This document shows positions 5,868 through 12,939 of a stretch of DNA of 14,530 nucleotides, piece after piece; the stretch's first letter is position 1; every line of letters starts with the position of its first letter. The notes under the pieces are model-generated. The model had not been told where the DNA came from. It was given only the letters and a program-made list of their open reading frames with translations, and searched no databases. The translations under genes were made by a program, and so were the position numbers. The stretch lies in assembly GCA_900757385.1 (NCBI GenBank), contig CAAENO010000209.1, forward strand, positions 1 through 14,530. Direction: 5' to 3'. The stretch is from an uncultured Collinsella sp. GTDB lineage: Bacteria; Actinomycetota; Coriobacteriia; Coriobacteriales; Coriobacteriaceae.

Positions 5868-6173
5868 ATGTATATCAAGAAGGGCGATAAGGTCCAGGTT
5901 CTCTCTGGTAAGGATCGCGGCAAGCAGGGCGTTGTCCTGCGTGCTCTCCCCGCCGAGAACAAGGTCGTTGTCGAGGGCGTTTCGGTCGTCAAGAAGGCCG
6001 TCAAGCCCAACGCTGCCAACCAGCAGGGCGGCATCGTTTCGCAGGAGGCTCCCATCGACGCCTCCAACGTCAATCTCGTTTGCCCCGAGTGCGGTAAGGT
6101 TACCCGCGTCGGTCACGAGAAGGACGGCAAGAACAAGCTGCGCGTCTGCAAGAAGTGCGGCCACAAGTTCTAA
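5868..6173 (+). CDS. rplX: 50S ribosomal protein L24, zinc-ribbon form
   Basis: L24 starts 50S assembly by binding the 5' end of 23S rRNA. The 101-residue product has the KOW-type start KKGDKVQVLSGKDRGKQG and QGGIVSQEAPIDASNV. The C-terminal half carries two CxxC pairs, C72/C75 (CPEC) and C94/C97 (CKKC), so this is the cysteine-containing form likely to bind zinc. GGGGAG at 5858-5863 is the ribosome binding site. L5, S14 and S8 normally follow but here an intrinsic terminator does. Confidence 0.97.
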   Translation: MYIKKGDKVQVLSGKDRGKQGVVLRALPAENKVVVEGVSVVKKAVKPNAANQQGGIVSQEAPIDASNVNLVCPECGKVTRVGHEKDGKNKLRVCKKCGHKF

Positions 6174-6199
6174 GCTGCCCGCAACATCAAGTTGCTAGC

Positions 6200-6233
6200 A
6201 AAGGCCCGGATGCCACGGCACCCGGGCCTTTTT
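6200..6233 (+). terminator. Intrinsic terminator after the L24 gene
   Basis: AAAGGCCCGG (6200-6209) pairs perfectly with CCGGGCCTTT (6222-6231). The loop contains a further TGCC/GGCA pairing, and a T run follows (6229-6233). This is a textbook rho-independent terminator ending the ribosomal cluster 26 bases past the L24 stop. Confidence 0.92.
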
Positions 6234-6235
6234 CT

Positions 6236-6926
6236 ATCCCCACTCGATGGCTTCGGTTCTGCCGTCCCGTCATTCCGGTTGCATCCAGTTTTCGGTGCCG
6301 TCTCGAATCGAGTGCCGCCAGGTGACACCCTGTCGCGTTTCGTCGGCTTCGGGGACAAAAGTCGGGACAACTCCAAAAACTATTTTCGAACTCAGGGCTT
6401 TGAGTTTTTGTTTTTGTCCCAAAGGGCGCGGCGGGATGCCTTTGGAGGCTCGATAGCGCCGAAAACGCCCGTTTTGAAACTTAAATGCCTTTTCGCGTGC
6501 AAGCCGACAGCTGCAATAGGAAGTGAATCAACGCAGGTGGCTTTCAAGCAGTTTGCAAAACTGCAGGTCGCAGGTCTTCATTGCCAGTAGGAGAAATGAG
6601 TAGTCTCAGGTGGCTTGCCCATGAGTTGACGAACGGGATTTGAGATTACGCTGACGTCCGGAAACGCTTCGAGCACGGCGTTACGTTTTTGGGGTTTGGG
6701 CGTAGCCCCTGCACCCGCGAGCGCGGGCCTTAAGCCCGCCGAGAGGGTGACGCGTCGAAAACGAAGGGGAAAGAGAGAAGGGGCCGTCCCTATCATTCAG
6801 GTTGCGACCGAAGAAGACAAGGAGACCCCCTGAGCCTGAATGATGCCCCACAGACCGCGTCCGACCGAGCTCAAGCCGAGCTTTTCCTGACGTCCGCCTT
6901 CGCGAAGATGATGGCTGGATTGGCTA
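6236..6926. other. About 700 bases without a convincing gene, rich in short inverted repeats
   Basis: No frame on either strand here shows a recognisable protein. Short palindromes are visible: GGGACAAAA (6352-6360) with TTTTGTCCC (6412-6420), GCAGTTT (6548-6554) with AAACTGC (6558-6564), GCGGGC (6723-6728) with GCCCGC (6734-6739), and ATCATTCAGG (6792-6801) with CCTGAATGAT (6835-6844). Two reading frames end in sequences that look mildly protein-like, minus strand to 6578 and plus strand to 6833, but neither has a recognisable family. The stretch may be decayed mobile or rearranged DNA between the ribosomal cluster and the transposase remnant. Confidence 0.5.
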
Positions 6927-6940
6927 TGGATTGGCAACAC

Positions 6941-7397
6941 TTATTTGGACGATTCCGGGAGGGACGGCCCCGCCTCCCTGAACTCGACCGGCGACATGTA
7001 GCCCAGCGTCGAGTGGATCCTGAAGTTGTTGTACCAGTGCACGTAATCCAAGAGCTTGGCTCGGAGCTCGCGCGTCCCTCCTCGGTCCTTCGGAGTGGCC
7101 GACGATCTCCCCGTTGCAGAGGTCGACGAGCAGGCAGACGTAGTTCCACGACGCCCCGACGCGCACGCAGGCCAAGTCGCTGCATATATGGGTGCACGGC
7201 GCCCTGCCGCCGAAGCCGCGCGCGACGACGTTCGACACGTCGGCCTCGTTGACCGCCCCGGGGTGCACCTTGAACCTCTTCCTGCCGTATGCGCCGGCCA
7301 GGCCGTTCTCCCTCATGATGCGGCAGACGCGGCGCCGGCTGACGGTAACGCCCGACCTCCCGGGCGACGCCTTGATCTTGCGCGATCCGTTCCGGCC
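6941..7397 (-). pseudogene. IS3-family transposase (OrfB) remnant with internal deletion
   Basis: On the minus strand the 5' part reads GSRKIKASPGRSGVTVSRRR, VCRIMRENGLAGAYGRKRFK, then a retroviral-integrase-type segment THICSDLACVRVGASWNYVC and LLVDLCNGEIVGHS. Near 7066-7076 the frame changes and reading continues as ELRAKLLDYVHWYNNFRIHS then TLGYMSPVEFREAGPS, ending at the TAA complement of 6941-6943. The segment normally between these parts, about 60 residues holding the second Asp and the Glu of the DDE triad, is missing. The N-terminal HTH part is also absent. The element cannot encode an active transposase. Its 5' cut end abuts the mtnN remnant. The 3' IS end is probably near 6927, where TGGATTGGC occurs twice (6916-6924, 6927-6935). 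Confidence 0.88.
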
Positions 7398-7404
7398 CTT
7401 GCTG

Positions 7405-7716
7405 GCGGCGTGCGCCGCCGCGGCCGCCGTCGCCCCCGACATTAAGGTCCTCAAGGGCCGCGTCGTCTCCGGCGACCAGTTCGTCTCGCCCGCGGAACAG
7501 AAGGAGCGAATCCTCGCGACCTTCGGCGACCTGTGCTGCGAGATGGAGGGCTGCACCATCGCGCAGGCCGCCTATCTCAACGGCGTGCCCCTCGTCGTCG
7601 TGCGCGCCATCAGCGACAAGCCCTGCGCCGAGGGCCGGGTCGTCGACTACAACACCTTCGAGAAGAAGGCCGCATGCGACTGCGCCCGCATCGCCGCGCG
7701 CATGGTTAAGCTTTAG
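7405..7716 (+). pseudogene. mtnN: 5'-truncated MTA/SAH nucleosidase
   Basis: MtnN (Pfs) cleaves methylthioadenosine and S-adenosylhomocysteine in the activated methyl cycle. Only about the last 100 of the usual ~230 residues remain. GRVVSGDQFV, CCEMEGCTIAQAAYLNGVPL and VVVRAISDKP match the C-terminal half of the fold, including the Met-Glu ribose-binding pair and the catalytic Asp of RAISD. The N-terminal half, with the catalytic Glu near residue 12, is gone and is replaced by the IS3 remnant in opposite orientation. An ORF continues upstream through antisense transposase sequence (to 7192), but that part is not homologous. The exact junction, about 7397-7410, is uncertain by a few codons. 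The conserved residues that remain suggest a recent loss. Confidence 0.85.
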
Positions 7717-7741
7717 GCCCTGCGCGCCGGGGCCCTTCTTT
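7716..7741 (+). terminator. Likely terminator of the mtnN remnant
   Basis: GGCCC (7716-7720) can pair with GGGCC (7730-7734), followed by CTTCTTT. The 16-base unit GCGCGCCGGGGCCCTT at 7722-7737 recurs exactly at 7756-7771, where CCCCGGCGCGCCGGGG (7751-7766) is a perfect palindrome followed by CCCTTTCC. The two may be duplicated terminators. Confidence 0.6.
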
Positions 7742-7778
7742 ATGTTGGGACCCCGGCGCGCCGGGGCCCTTTCCAAAG

Positions 7779-7804
7779 CGAAGTGTCGAGCCGAAGTGTT
7801 GAGC
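7779..7804. repeat. Tandem 13-base repeat upstream of the LevR-like gene
   Basis: CGAAGTGTCGAGC (7779-7791) is followed directly by CGAAGTGTTGAGC (7792-7804), with one mismatch in 13. It lies about 140 bases before the regulator start, between terminator-like hairpins. It may be a duplication trace or an operator; there is nothing to decide between these. Confidence 0.6.
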
Positions 7805-7806
7805 GT

Positions 7807-7837
7807 CGGCCCTGAATGTTCAATGGCCGTTGTTTTC
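7807..7837 (+). terminator. Terminator-like hairpin before the LevR-like gene
   Basis: CGGCC (7807-7811) pairs with GGCCG (7825-7829), with TGAA/TTCA pairing inside the loop. The stem is followed by TTGTTTTC, giving a plausible rho-independent terminator that insulates the downstream regulator from readthrough. Confidence 0.5.
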
Positions 7838-7913
7838 TGCCCCTCAAGTGGTGGACTTTTCCTCGGAGCTGTTGATTCCCCCACGCGCCCCCTTCCGTTC
7901 TCTGTTCTCCCCT

Positions 7914-7934
7914 TATACTCCTTGTACGAGGAGG
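7914..7934 (+). promoter_or_regulatory. Possible -10 and ribosome binding site of the LevR-like gene
   Basis: TATACT (7914-7919) is a good -10 hexamer but has no clear -35 at 16-18 bases. GAGGAGG (7928-7934) is a strong ribosome binding site nine bases before the ATG at 7944. If both are real the leader would be very short, so the true promoter may be elsewhere in 7840-7920. Confidence 0.35.
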
Positions 7935-7943
7935 TAAGAAGTC

Positions 7944-10685
7944 ATGGACAAGACCACACAGGACAGCTTGGCAAAGAAACCCGTCGACATGAGGGACAGG
8001 ATTCTCGAGCATCTCGAGGCCCTCACCTCTGCCGTCTCGCTCGACGACCTTGCCCGTCTGTCCACCTCCGACATCGCCGAGACGCTCATCATCTCCAGGA
8101 GCCTGGCGAGCCAGTACCTCAACGACCTTGTTCGCGCCGGTCTTGTGGTTAAGGTGGCGGGCAGGCCTGTCCGTTATTTTCATCGCCGCGCGTTCCAGAA
8201 GCGTTTTCAGGTAAAGCTCTCTGCAAGCGAGTACGCCTCGCTCGCCGACCTCATCCAGGCGACGGGAATCGCCGATCACCGCGACTTCGCGCGTGCCGTG
8301 GGCTTCGACATGAGCCTCAGCTCCGTTGTCGAGCAGTGCAAGGCTGCGGTTCAGTACCCTCCGTTTGGCCTGCCCATCCTCTTGAGCGGCGGCGTGGGTG
8401 TCGGTAAGTCTTTCCTTTCTCGCCTTGTGTACGAGTACGGCAAGAACCAGGGCTTGCTGTCCCGCGACTCCTCCTATGTGCGCATCGACTGCGCCGGGGT
8501 CCCGGACGCCGCCTCGTTCAACGGGCTTCTTGACGAGTCGATCGCGAATGCGCGCGGGGGTGTGGTCTTTGTCAACGGCATCGAGGCACTCTCTCCCTCT
8601 GCGATGGAGCACTGCCTTGCGACGGCCCTCGGGCTCGATGCCTCCCAGGATGCGCCGCGCGCTCGCCTCGTTCTTTCGACGACGCTTTCCGCCGATGACC
8701 TGAAGGTTTCCTCGGCCTACAGCAAAATGCCCATCTGTGCCCGCGTCCCCTCACTCAAGGAGCGGACCCCCGAGGAGCGCGAGGATCTCATCTTGAGCTT
8801 CCTGCGCAGCGAGGGGTGCCGAATCGGTTCTGATGTGAAGATCAGCCGCGGCGCATACCGTTGCCTCGTGAACGCGGACTTTTCCGATAACATCGCCGGC
8901 TTGCGCGCCTGCGTGACGAACTGCTGTGCCAAAGCGTTCCTCAATCGCGAGGGCGACTACGTCGTCGTTCGCCCGTATCTTCTTCCCAGCGGGCTCCTCT
9001 CCTCCGCGCAGATCGATCAACAGCCCGACGATGGCGTTCTGATCGACGCGTCTCTGGATGCCGCCGAGAGCACAGGGCCGGTCGAGCAGGCGCTCGATGC
9101 CCTGTGCTCCCTCGATGAGCGATTCTGCGCCGGGGAGCTCTCTGTCTCCGAGCTTGTCTCGCAAGCTGTCTCCGCTGTGCGCGGCGTTGAGGATCACTTG
9201 ATCTTCGACCACGGCGTCGCCTCCTCGAGGTCGCGCGCCTTCGAGCGCGTCGTGGGCGCGGTCCTTGCCGACGCAGGCTCTTCTTATGGCATCGAGCTTT
9301 CGAGGAAGGTCGCTTTTCTACTGGCCCAGGAGATTTGCCTGCAGTTGTGGCCGGGTATCGGCCTGGCTAAGCGAAAGTCTGCCTGTGCGGAGCAAATCTC
9401 CCATCTCCTCGGTGCCGTGACCTCCGAATTGCCGTTTGCCTCGAGTGTCTCCGATCAGGTCGCCGCAGACGTGGAAGGGGCGCTGGGAATCTCGCTCGAT
9501 CACTTCACGAAGACGCTTCTGACGCTGTGCGTCGCATCGGAGTCTCGCGATGCGAAGGCCCTTCGGACGCTCTGCGTCATCTTGTCCCACGGCTACTCAA
9601 CGGCGACGAGCATCGCCGACGCGGCGAACCGTATGCTCGGCATGCATGTGTACGAGGCTGTCGACATGCCCTACGACCAGCAGCTGAAGGACATCGTCGG
9701 TCCGCTCCAGCGCCTCGTCGACCGCCATTCCTACTGCACCGGGGTCGTGTTCCTCGTCGACATGGGCTCCTTGGAGGAGGCCTATAAGGCCCTCGAGAAC
9801 GTTACCGACTCCACTATCGGCGTGGTGAACAACGTCTCTACCGGTCTTGCGCTCGAGATCGGGGTCGGGCTGCTCGGCGGCAAGTCCATCGCCGAGGTTC
9901 TTGGCGATGCGACCGCCGCGTGCGTGACGCACTGCAAGGTGATCGAGCGCGTCAACCGTGAGGACGCCATCGTCTTCTGCTCCGAGTCCGGGGTCGACGC
10001 CGCGGAGAGGATACGCCAGCTCGTCTCGCAGAGCCTCCCGCGCACCATAGGCGCGCGCCTGCTCACGAGGCCCTTCAAGCAGCTCGTCGCGAACGGGTCG
10101 AACGACGCCGTTTTCTCCGAGCACCGCGTCTGCGCCGTCATCGGCACGGGAGACCCCGGGGTCGCCTCCGTCCCCTTCGTCGCCCTCGAGGACATCATGT
10201 CGACGGCGTCCGCCTCTAAGGTTGATGCCGTGTTCGGCAGGTGGCTTGACGCTTCCGAGCTCTCTTCTTTCCACGAGAAGCTGCTCTCGAACATGACGCT
10301 GCAGAACGTCATCCGCTCCATCACCATCCTCGACCCGGAGCGGCTATTCCATGAGATCGAGAGCGCCGTGCACGAGCTTCAGCGCAGGACAGGCGAGAAG
10401 ATCGGCAGCAACGCCATCATTGGGCTCTACGTTCACCTCTGCTGTCTCGTCGAGCGCCTTGTTACCAGAAACCCCATTGAGACCTACGTTGGCCAGGACC
10501 GCTTCGAGGAGGAACGCGCCGATTTCATCGAGTCCTTCAGGCAGAGCTTCTCGAGCATCTCGACGCGCTATCGCGTAGAGGTTCCCGTAAGCGAGATCGC
10601 ATATGTCTTCGACTACATAAGCGTGAGCGCCGCCCCGGCGCGAGAAGAGCGCCTCGGCTCCTCGGACCTCCTGCTCGACGAGTGA
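7944..10685 (+). CDS. LevR-type PTS-regulated transcriptional regulator (HTH, AAA+, PRD1, EIIA, EIIB-like, PRD2)
   Basis: This 913-residue protein has LevR/ManR architecture. A winged-helix HTH (about 15-75) contains SDIAETLIISRSLASQYLN and AGRPVRYFHRR. The AAA+ domain (about 115-340) has Walker A GVGVGKS (150-156). A degenerate PRD (about 395-510) precedes a mannose-type EIIA domain (about 540-665) with LSHGYSTATS, His549 being the phosphorylation candidate. Next comes an EIIB-like segment with Cys679 in VFCSESGVDAAERI, and PRD2 (about 795-900) with His831 in LYVHLCCLVERL. Unlike classical LevR the GAFTGA loop is absent, Walker B reads GGVVFVNG instead of FLDE, and PRD1 has Glu463 where His is expected. 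It probably senses PTS phosphorylation and controls the PTS and GH172 genes downstream. The promoter it acts on and the sigma factor involved are unknown. Confidence 0.9.
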   Translation: MDKTTQDSLAKKPVDMRDRILEHLEALTSAVSLDDLARLSTSDIAETLIISRSLASQYLNDLVRAGLVVKVAGRPVRYFHRRAFQKRFQVKLSASEYASLADLIQATGIADHRDFARAVGFDMSLSSVVEQCKAAVQYPPFGLPILLSGGVGVGKSFLSRLVYEYGKNQGLLSRDSSYVRIDCAGVPDAASFNGLLDESIANARGGVVFVNGIEALSPSAMEHCLATALGLDASQDAPRARLVLSTTLSADDLKVSSAYSKMPICARVPSLKERTPEEREDLILSFLRSEGCRIGSDVKISRGAYRCLVNADFSDNIAGLRACVTNCCAKAFLNREGDYVVVRPYLLPSGLLSSAQIDQQPDDGVLIDASLDAAESTGPVEQALDALCSLDERFCAGELSVSELVSQAVSAVRGVEDHLIFDHGVASSRSRAFERVVGAVLADAGSSYGIELSRKVAFLLAQEICLQLWPGIGLAKRKSACAEQISHLLGAVTSELPFASSVSDQVAADVEGALGISLDHFTKTLLTLCVASESRDAKALRTLCVILSHGYSTATSIADAANRMLGMHVYEAVDMPYDQQLKDIVGPLQRLVDRHSYCTGVVFLVDMGSLEEAYKALENVTDSTIGVVNNVSTGLALEIGVGLLGGKSIAEVLGDATAACVTHCKVIERVNREDAIVFCSESGVDAAERIRQLVSQSLPRTIGARLLTRPFKQLVANGSNDAVFSEHRVCAVIGTGDPGVASVPFVALEDIMSTASASKVDAVFGRWLDASELSSFHEKLLSNMTLQNVIRSITILDPERLFHEIESAVHELQRRTGEKIGSNAIIGLYVHLCCLVERLVTRNPIETYVGQDRFEEERADFIESFRQSFSSISTRYRVEVPVSEIAYVFDYISVSAAPAREERLGSSDLLLDE

Positions 10686-10808
10686 CCTTCCCCGCGCCGC
10701 CGCAAGCTGACCGCGCGTCCTCAATAATCCGATAACCCCTTGCCCGGCGCGAATCCGGATAGCGCCGAGGCAGTACCGAACGTAAAACTTCATTTGATAG
10801 GAGCAAAC
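10686..10808 (+). promoter_or_regulatory. Control region ahead of the PTS genes
   Basis: AATCCGATA (10726-10734) and AATCCGGATA (10752-10761) form an imperfect direct repeat 26 bases apart. The second lies in the loop of an inverted repeat CGGCGC (10745-10750) with GCGCCG (10762-10767). I find no -24/-12 sigma-54 promoter (no GG-N10-GC in a TGGCAC/TTGCA context). A sigma-70 promoter is not clear either; TAAAAC near 10783 is a weak -10. AGGAG at 10798-10802 is the ribosome binding site for the IIB gene. The repeats are candidate operator sites for the upstream regulator. Confidence 0.4.
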
Positions 10809-11282
10809 ATGAGTGTTGTTATGGCACGAATCGACAATCGCCTGCTTCACGGCATCATCGTGACGCAGTGGGCCCCGGTGTCGGGCGCGACCCGAGTCAT
10901 GGTCATCGACGACAAGGTCGCCGGCGACGAGGTCCTGAAGTCCACCATGAGGATGGCGCGCCCCGCGGGCATGGCCGTTTCGATCATCTCCGAGCAGACC
11001 GCGCTCAAGAACTTCGCCGCGGGCAAGTACGACCGCGAGAAGGTCTTCGTCATCGCCAAGGAGCCCGAGACGATGCTTCGCCTGGTCGAGTCGGGCGTCG
11101 AGCTCCCGTCGCTGGTCGTCGGCGGCTCGCTCGTCAAGGAGGACGGCATCCAGCTCACCCAGCGCGCCTACGCCTCCGCCGAGAACGTCCAGAGCTACAA
11201 GGCGCTCATCGCCCGTGGCGTCAAGGTGACGGCCCAGTTCGTGCCCGCCGACAAGCCCGTCTCCGTCGCAGACCTCATCTAA
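10809..11282 (+). CDS. PTS mannose/fructose/sorbose family subunit IIB
   Basis: IIB accepts phosphate from IIA and passes it to the incoming sugar. The 157-residue protein starts MSVVMARIDNRLLHGIIVTQ, with His14 in RLLHG being the phosphorylation site of this family. VMVIDDKVAGDEVLKSTMRM and the LVVGG segment fit the rest of the IIB fold. The ATG at 10809 is chosen for its AGGAG site and for the usual spacing between start and RIDxRLxHG; the ATG at 10821 would be too short. It is a stand-alone IIB, not fused to IIA as in ManX. It is first in a B-C-D-A operon, ten bases before IIC. Confidence 0.95.
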   Translation: MSVVMARIDNRLLHGIIVTQWAPVSGATRVMVIDDKVAGDEVLKSTMRMARPAGMAVSIISEQTALKNFAAGKYDREKVFVIAKEPETMLRLVESGVELPSLVVGGSLVKEDGIQLTQRAYASAENVQSYKALIARGVKVTAQFVPADKPVSVADLI

Positions 11283-11291
11283 GGGGGAAAT

Positions 11292-12077
11292 ATGGTCAAC
11301 TTCACTATCCTGCAGGTCGTCCTTTTGACCCTGCTGGCCTTCATCAAGCACGTGGACTACTACGGCATCCCGATGATCTTCGTCAATTACGCCGTTTTCT
11401 GGGGCCTCATCACCGGAGTCGTCATGGGCGACTGGAAGACCGGCCTTGTCATCGGCGGCACCATTCAGCTCATGCAGCTCGGCGTCGCGGGCTTCGGCGG
11501 CTCCTCCATTCCCGACTACGGCACGATGGCCATCATCGCCACCGCCTACGGCGTGACCCTGGGCTCCGACACGGGCCTCGCCATCGGCTTGCCGGTCGGC
11601 ATGCTCGGCATCCAGCTCGACGTCGTCGCCAAGATCCTCAACGGCTTTGTCGTCGAGAAGTCCCAGAAGTTCTGCAACGAGGGTAAGTTCAATCAGATGA
11701 ACGCCATCCTGTGGGTCTGCCCCGCGCTCTTCGGCCTGTGCGCCGCCCTGCCCGTCTTTGTCTCCGTGACGCTCGGCCAGCCCGCCGTCAACTGGCTCCT
11801 CGAGGTCATGCCCCAGTGGTTCCTCTCCGGCCTCACCCTCGCCGGCAAGATGCTCCCGGCCGTCGGTATCGCCATGCTGCTCCGCTACATGCCAACCGCC
11901 AAGTACTTCCAGTACCTGCTCGCCGGCTTCTTCCTCTCGGCCTTCCTGAACGTGCCCATCATCGGCGCCGCCATCGTCGGCGTTGCCCTCGCGATTGCGT
12001 TCTACCAGCGTGCCGAGAGGGACACCGAGCTCGCCGCCCACGCTTCCGCAGACGCCTTCATCGGAGAGGATGAGTAA
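11292..12077 (+). CDS. PTS mannose/fructose/sorbose family subunit IIC
   Basis: IIC is one of the two membrane subunits that form the sugar channel. The 261-residue protein is mostly hydrophobic, with the conserved GGTIQLMQLGVAGFGGSS and AIGLPVGMLGIQLD stretches. Likely membrane segments lie near residues 5-25, 30-50, 50-70, 78-105, 138-162, 175-197 and 205-240, and the C-terminal tail is acidic and cytoplasmic. AAGGGGGAAA precedes the ATG. It is followed after two bases by IID, so the pair is likely translationally coupled. Confidence 0.95.
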   Translation: MVNFTILQVVLLTLLAFIKHVDYYGIPMIFVNYAVFWGLITGVVMGDWKTGLVIGGTIQLMQLGVAGFGGSSIPDYGTMAIIATAYGVTLGSDTGLAIGLPVGMLGIQLDVVAKILNGFVVEKSQKFCNEGKFNQMNAILWVCPALFGLCAALPVFVSVTLGQPAVNWLLEVMPQWFLSGLTLAGKMLPAVGIAMLLRYMPTAKYFQYLLAGFFLSAFLNVPIIGAAIVGVALAIAFYQRAERDTELAAHASADAFIGEDE

Positions 12078-12079
12078 CC

Positions 12080-12913
12080 ATGGAAAACGAGAACATCACC
12101 GCCGTCGCCGAGGGCAAGCCCTCCGGCTACAAGGTCACCAAGAAGGACCTGCGCAACGCGAACTGGCGCTGGCTCATGAGCGTGTGCACCTTCAACTACC
12201 AGACCCAGCAGGGCGCCTCAGTCGCCTACGCCCTCTCGCCGGTCCTGAGGAAGATCTACACGAACGACGAGGACTATAAGCAAGCGCTCAACAACCACTT
12301 CCGCTACTACAACACCCAGCCTTGGCTCGCCGCCATCATCCTTGGCGCCTGCGTGGCCATGGAGGAGCGCGACGGCCTAGCGGCGGCGGACGCCGTCCAA
12401 GACCTGAAGATCGGCACCATGGGACCGCTCGCCGGCGTCGGCGACTCCCTGCTCATGACCATGATCCCGACCATCATGGGCTCCATCGCCGCCTACATGG
12501 CCATCGAGGGCAACCCCGTGGGAGCCGGCATCTGGTTCGCGCTCATCCTGGCCATCTTCTGGGTCCGCATGCACGCCCTCGAGTTCGGCTACAAGCAGGG
12601 CGTGAAGCTCGTCACCGACTTCAGCGAGAAGCTTCCCAACCTCACTGCCGCCGCCTCCGTGCTCGGCCTCACCGTGGTCGGCTGCCTCATCGCCTCGGTC
12701 ATCGGCGTCACCTGCCCGATTAGCTTCAGCTTCGGCGACGTCGCGATGGAGATTCAGCCGCTGCTCGACAAGATCCTGCCTGCCATGATCCCCGCTGCCA
12801 TCACGGGAAGCGCGTATTACCTTCTTACCAAGAAGAACGCGAGCATGACGGCCCTCATCCTCGTGGTGATCGTCCTCGCGATGGTCGCCTCCGCCGCCGG
12901 CATCCTCGCCTAG
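12080..12913 (+). CDS. PTS mannose/fructose/sorbose family subunit IID
   Basis: IID is the second membrane subunit, found only in this PTS family. The 277-residue protein shows the family pattern: NWRWLMSVCTFNYQTQQGAS, the HFRYYNTQPWLAAIILGACV region, AMEERD, and IGTMGPLAGVGDSL, which is the hallmark of IID. Hydrophobic segments near 140-160, 190-215, 220-245 and 253-275 form the membrane part. The ATG lies two bases after the IIC stop, with GAGAGGA inside the IIC 3' end as ribosome binding site. Confidence 0.95.
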   Translation: MENENITAVAEGKPSGYKVTKKDLRNANWRWLMSVCTFNYQTQQGASVAYALSPVLRKIYTNDEDYKQALNNHFRYYNTQPWLAAIILGACVAMEERDGLAAADAVQDLKIGTMGPLAGVGDSLLMTMIPTIMGSIAAYMAIEGNPVGAGIWFALILAIFWVRMHALEFGYKQGVKLVTDFSEKLPNLTAAASVLGLTVVGCLIASVIGVTCPISFSFGDVAMEIQPLLDKILPAMIPAAITGSAYYLLTKKNASMTALILVVIVLAMVASAAGILA

Positions 12914-12939
12914 CTTCGACCCAAGAGATTGGTGAATCA

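Noticed and set aside
6578..6796. Minus-strand 72-residue frame ending in RQLMGKPPETTHFSYWQ
   Set aside because: The end looks mildly protein-like, but the upstream half is low-complexity and there is no ribosome binding site or family I recognise. It could be a gene fragment.
6636..6833. Plus-strand frame ending PIIQVATEEDKETP before a TGA
   Set aside because: Protein-like tail only; upstream translation is basic low-complexity sequence and no start or family can be supported.
7192..7404. Upstream extension of the mtnN reading frame to an ATG at 7192
   Set aside because: This part is the antisense of the IS3 transposase remnant and has no similarity to MtnN; the open frame is accidental.
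10686..10808. Sigma-54 promoter before the PTS genes, as in other lev operons
   Set aside because: No TGGCAC-N5-TTGCA-like element found, and the regulator lacks the sigma-54 contact motif.
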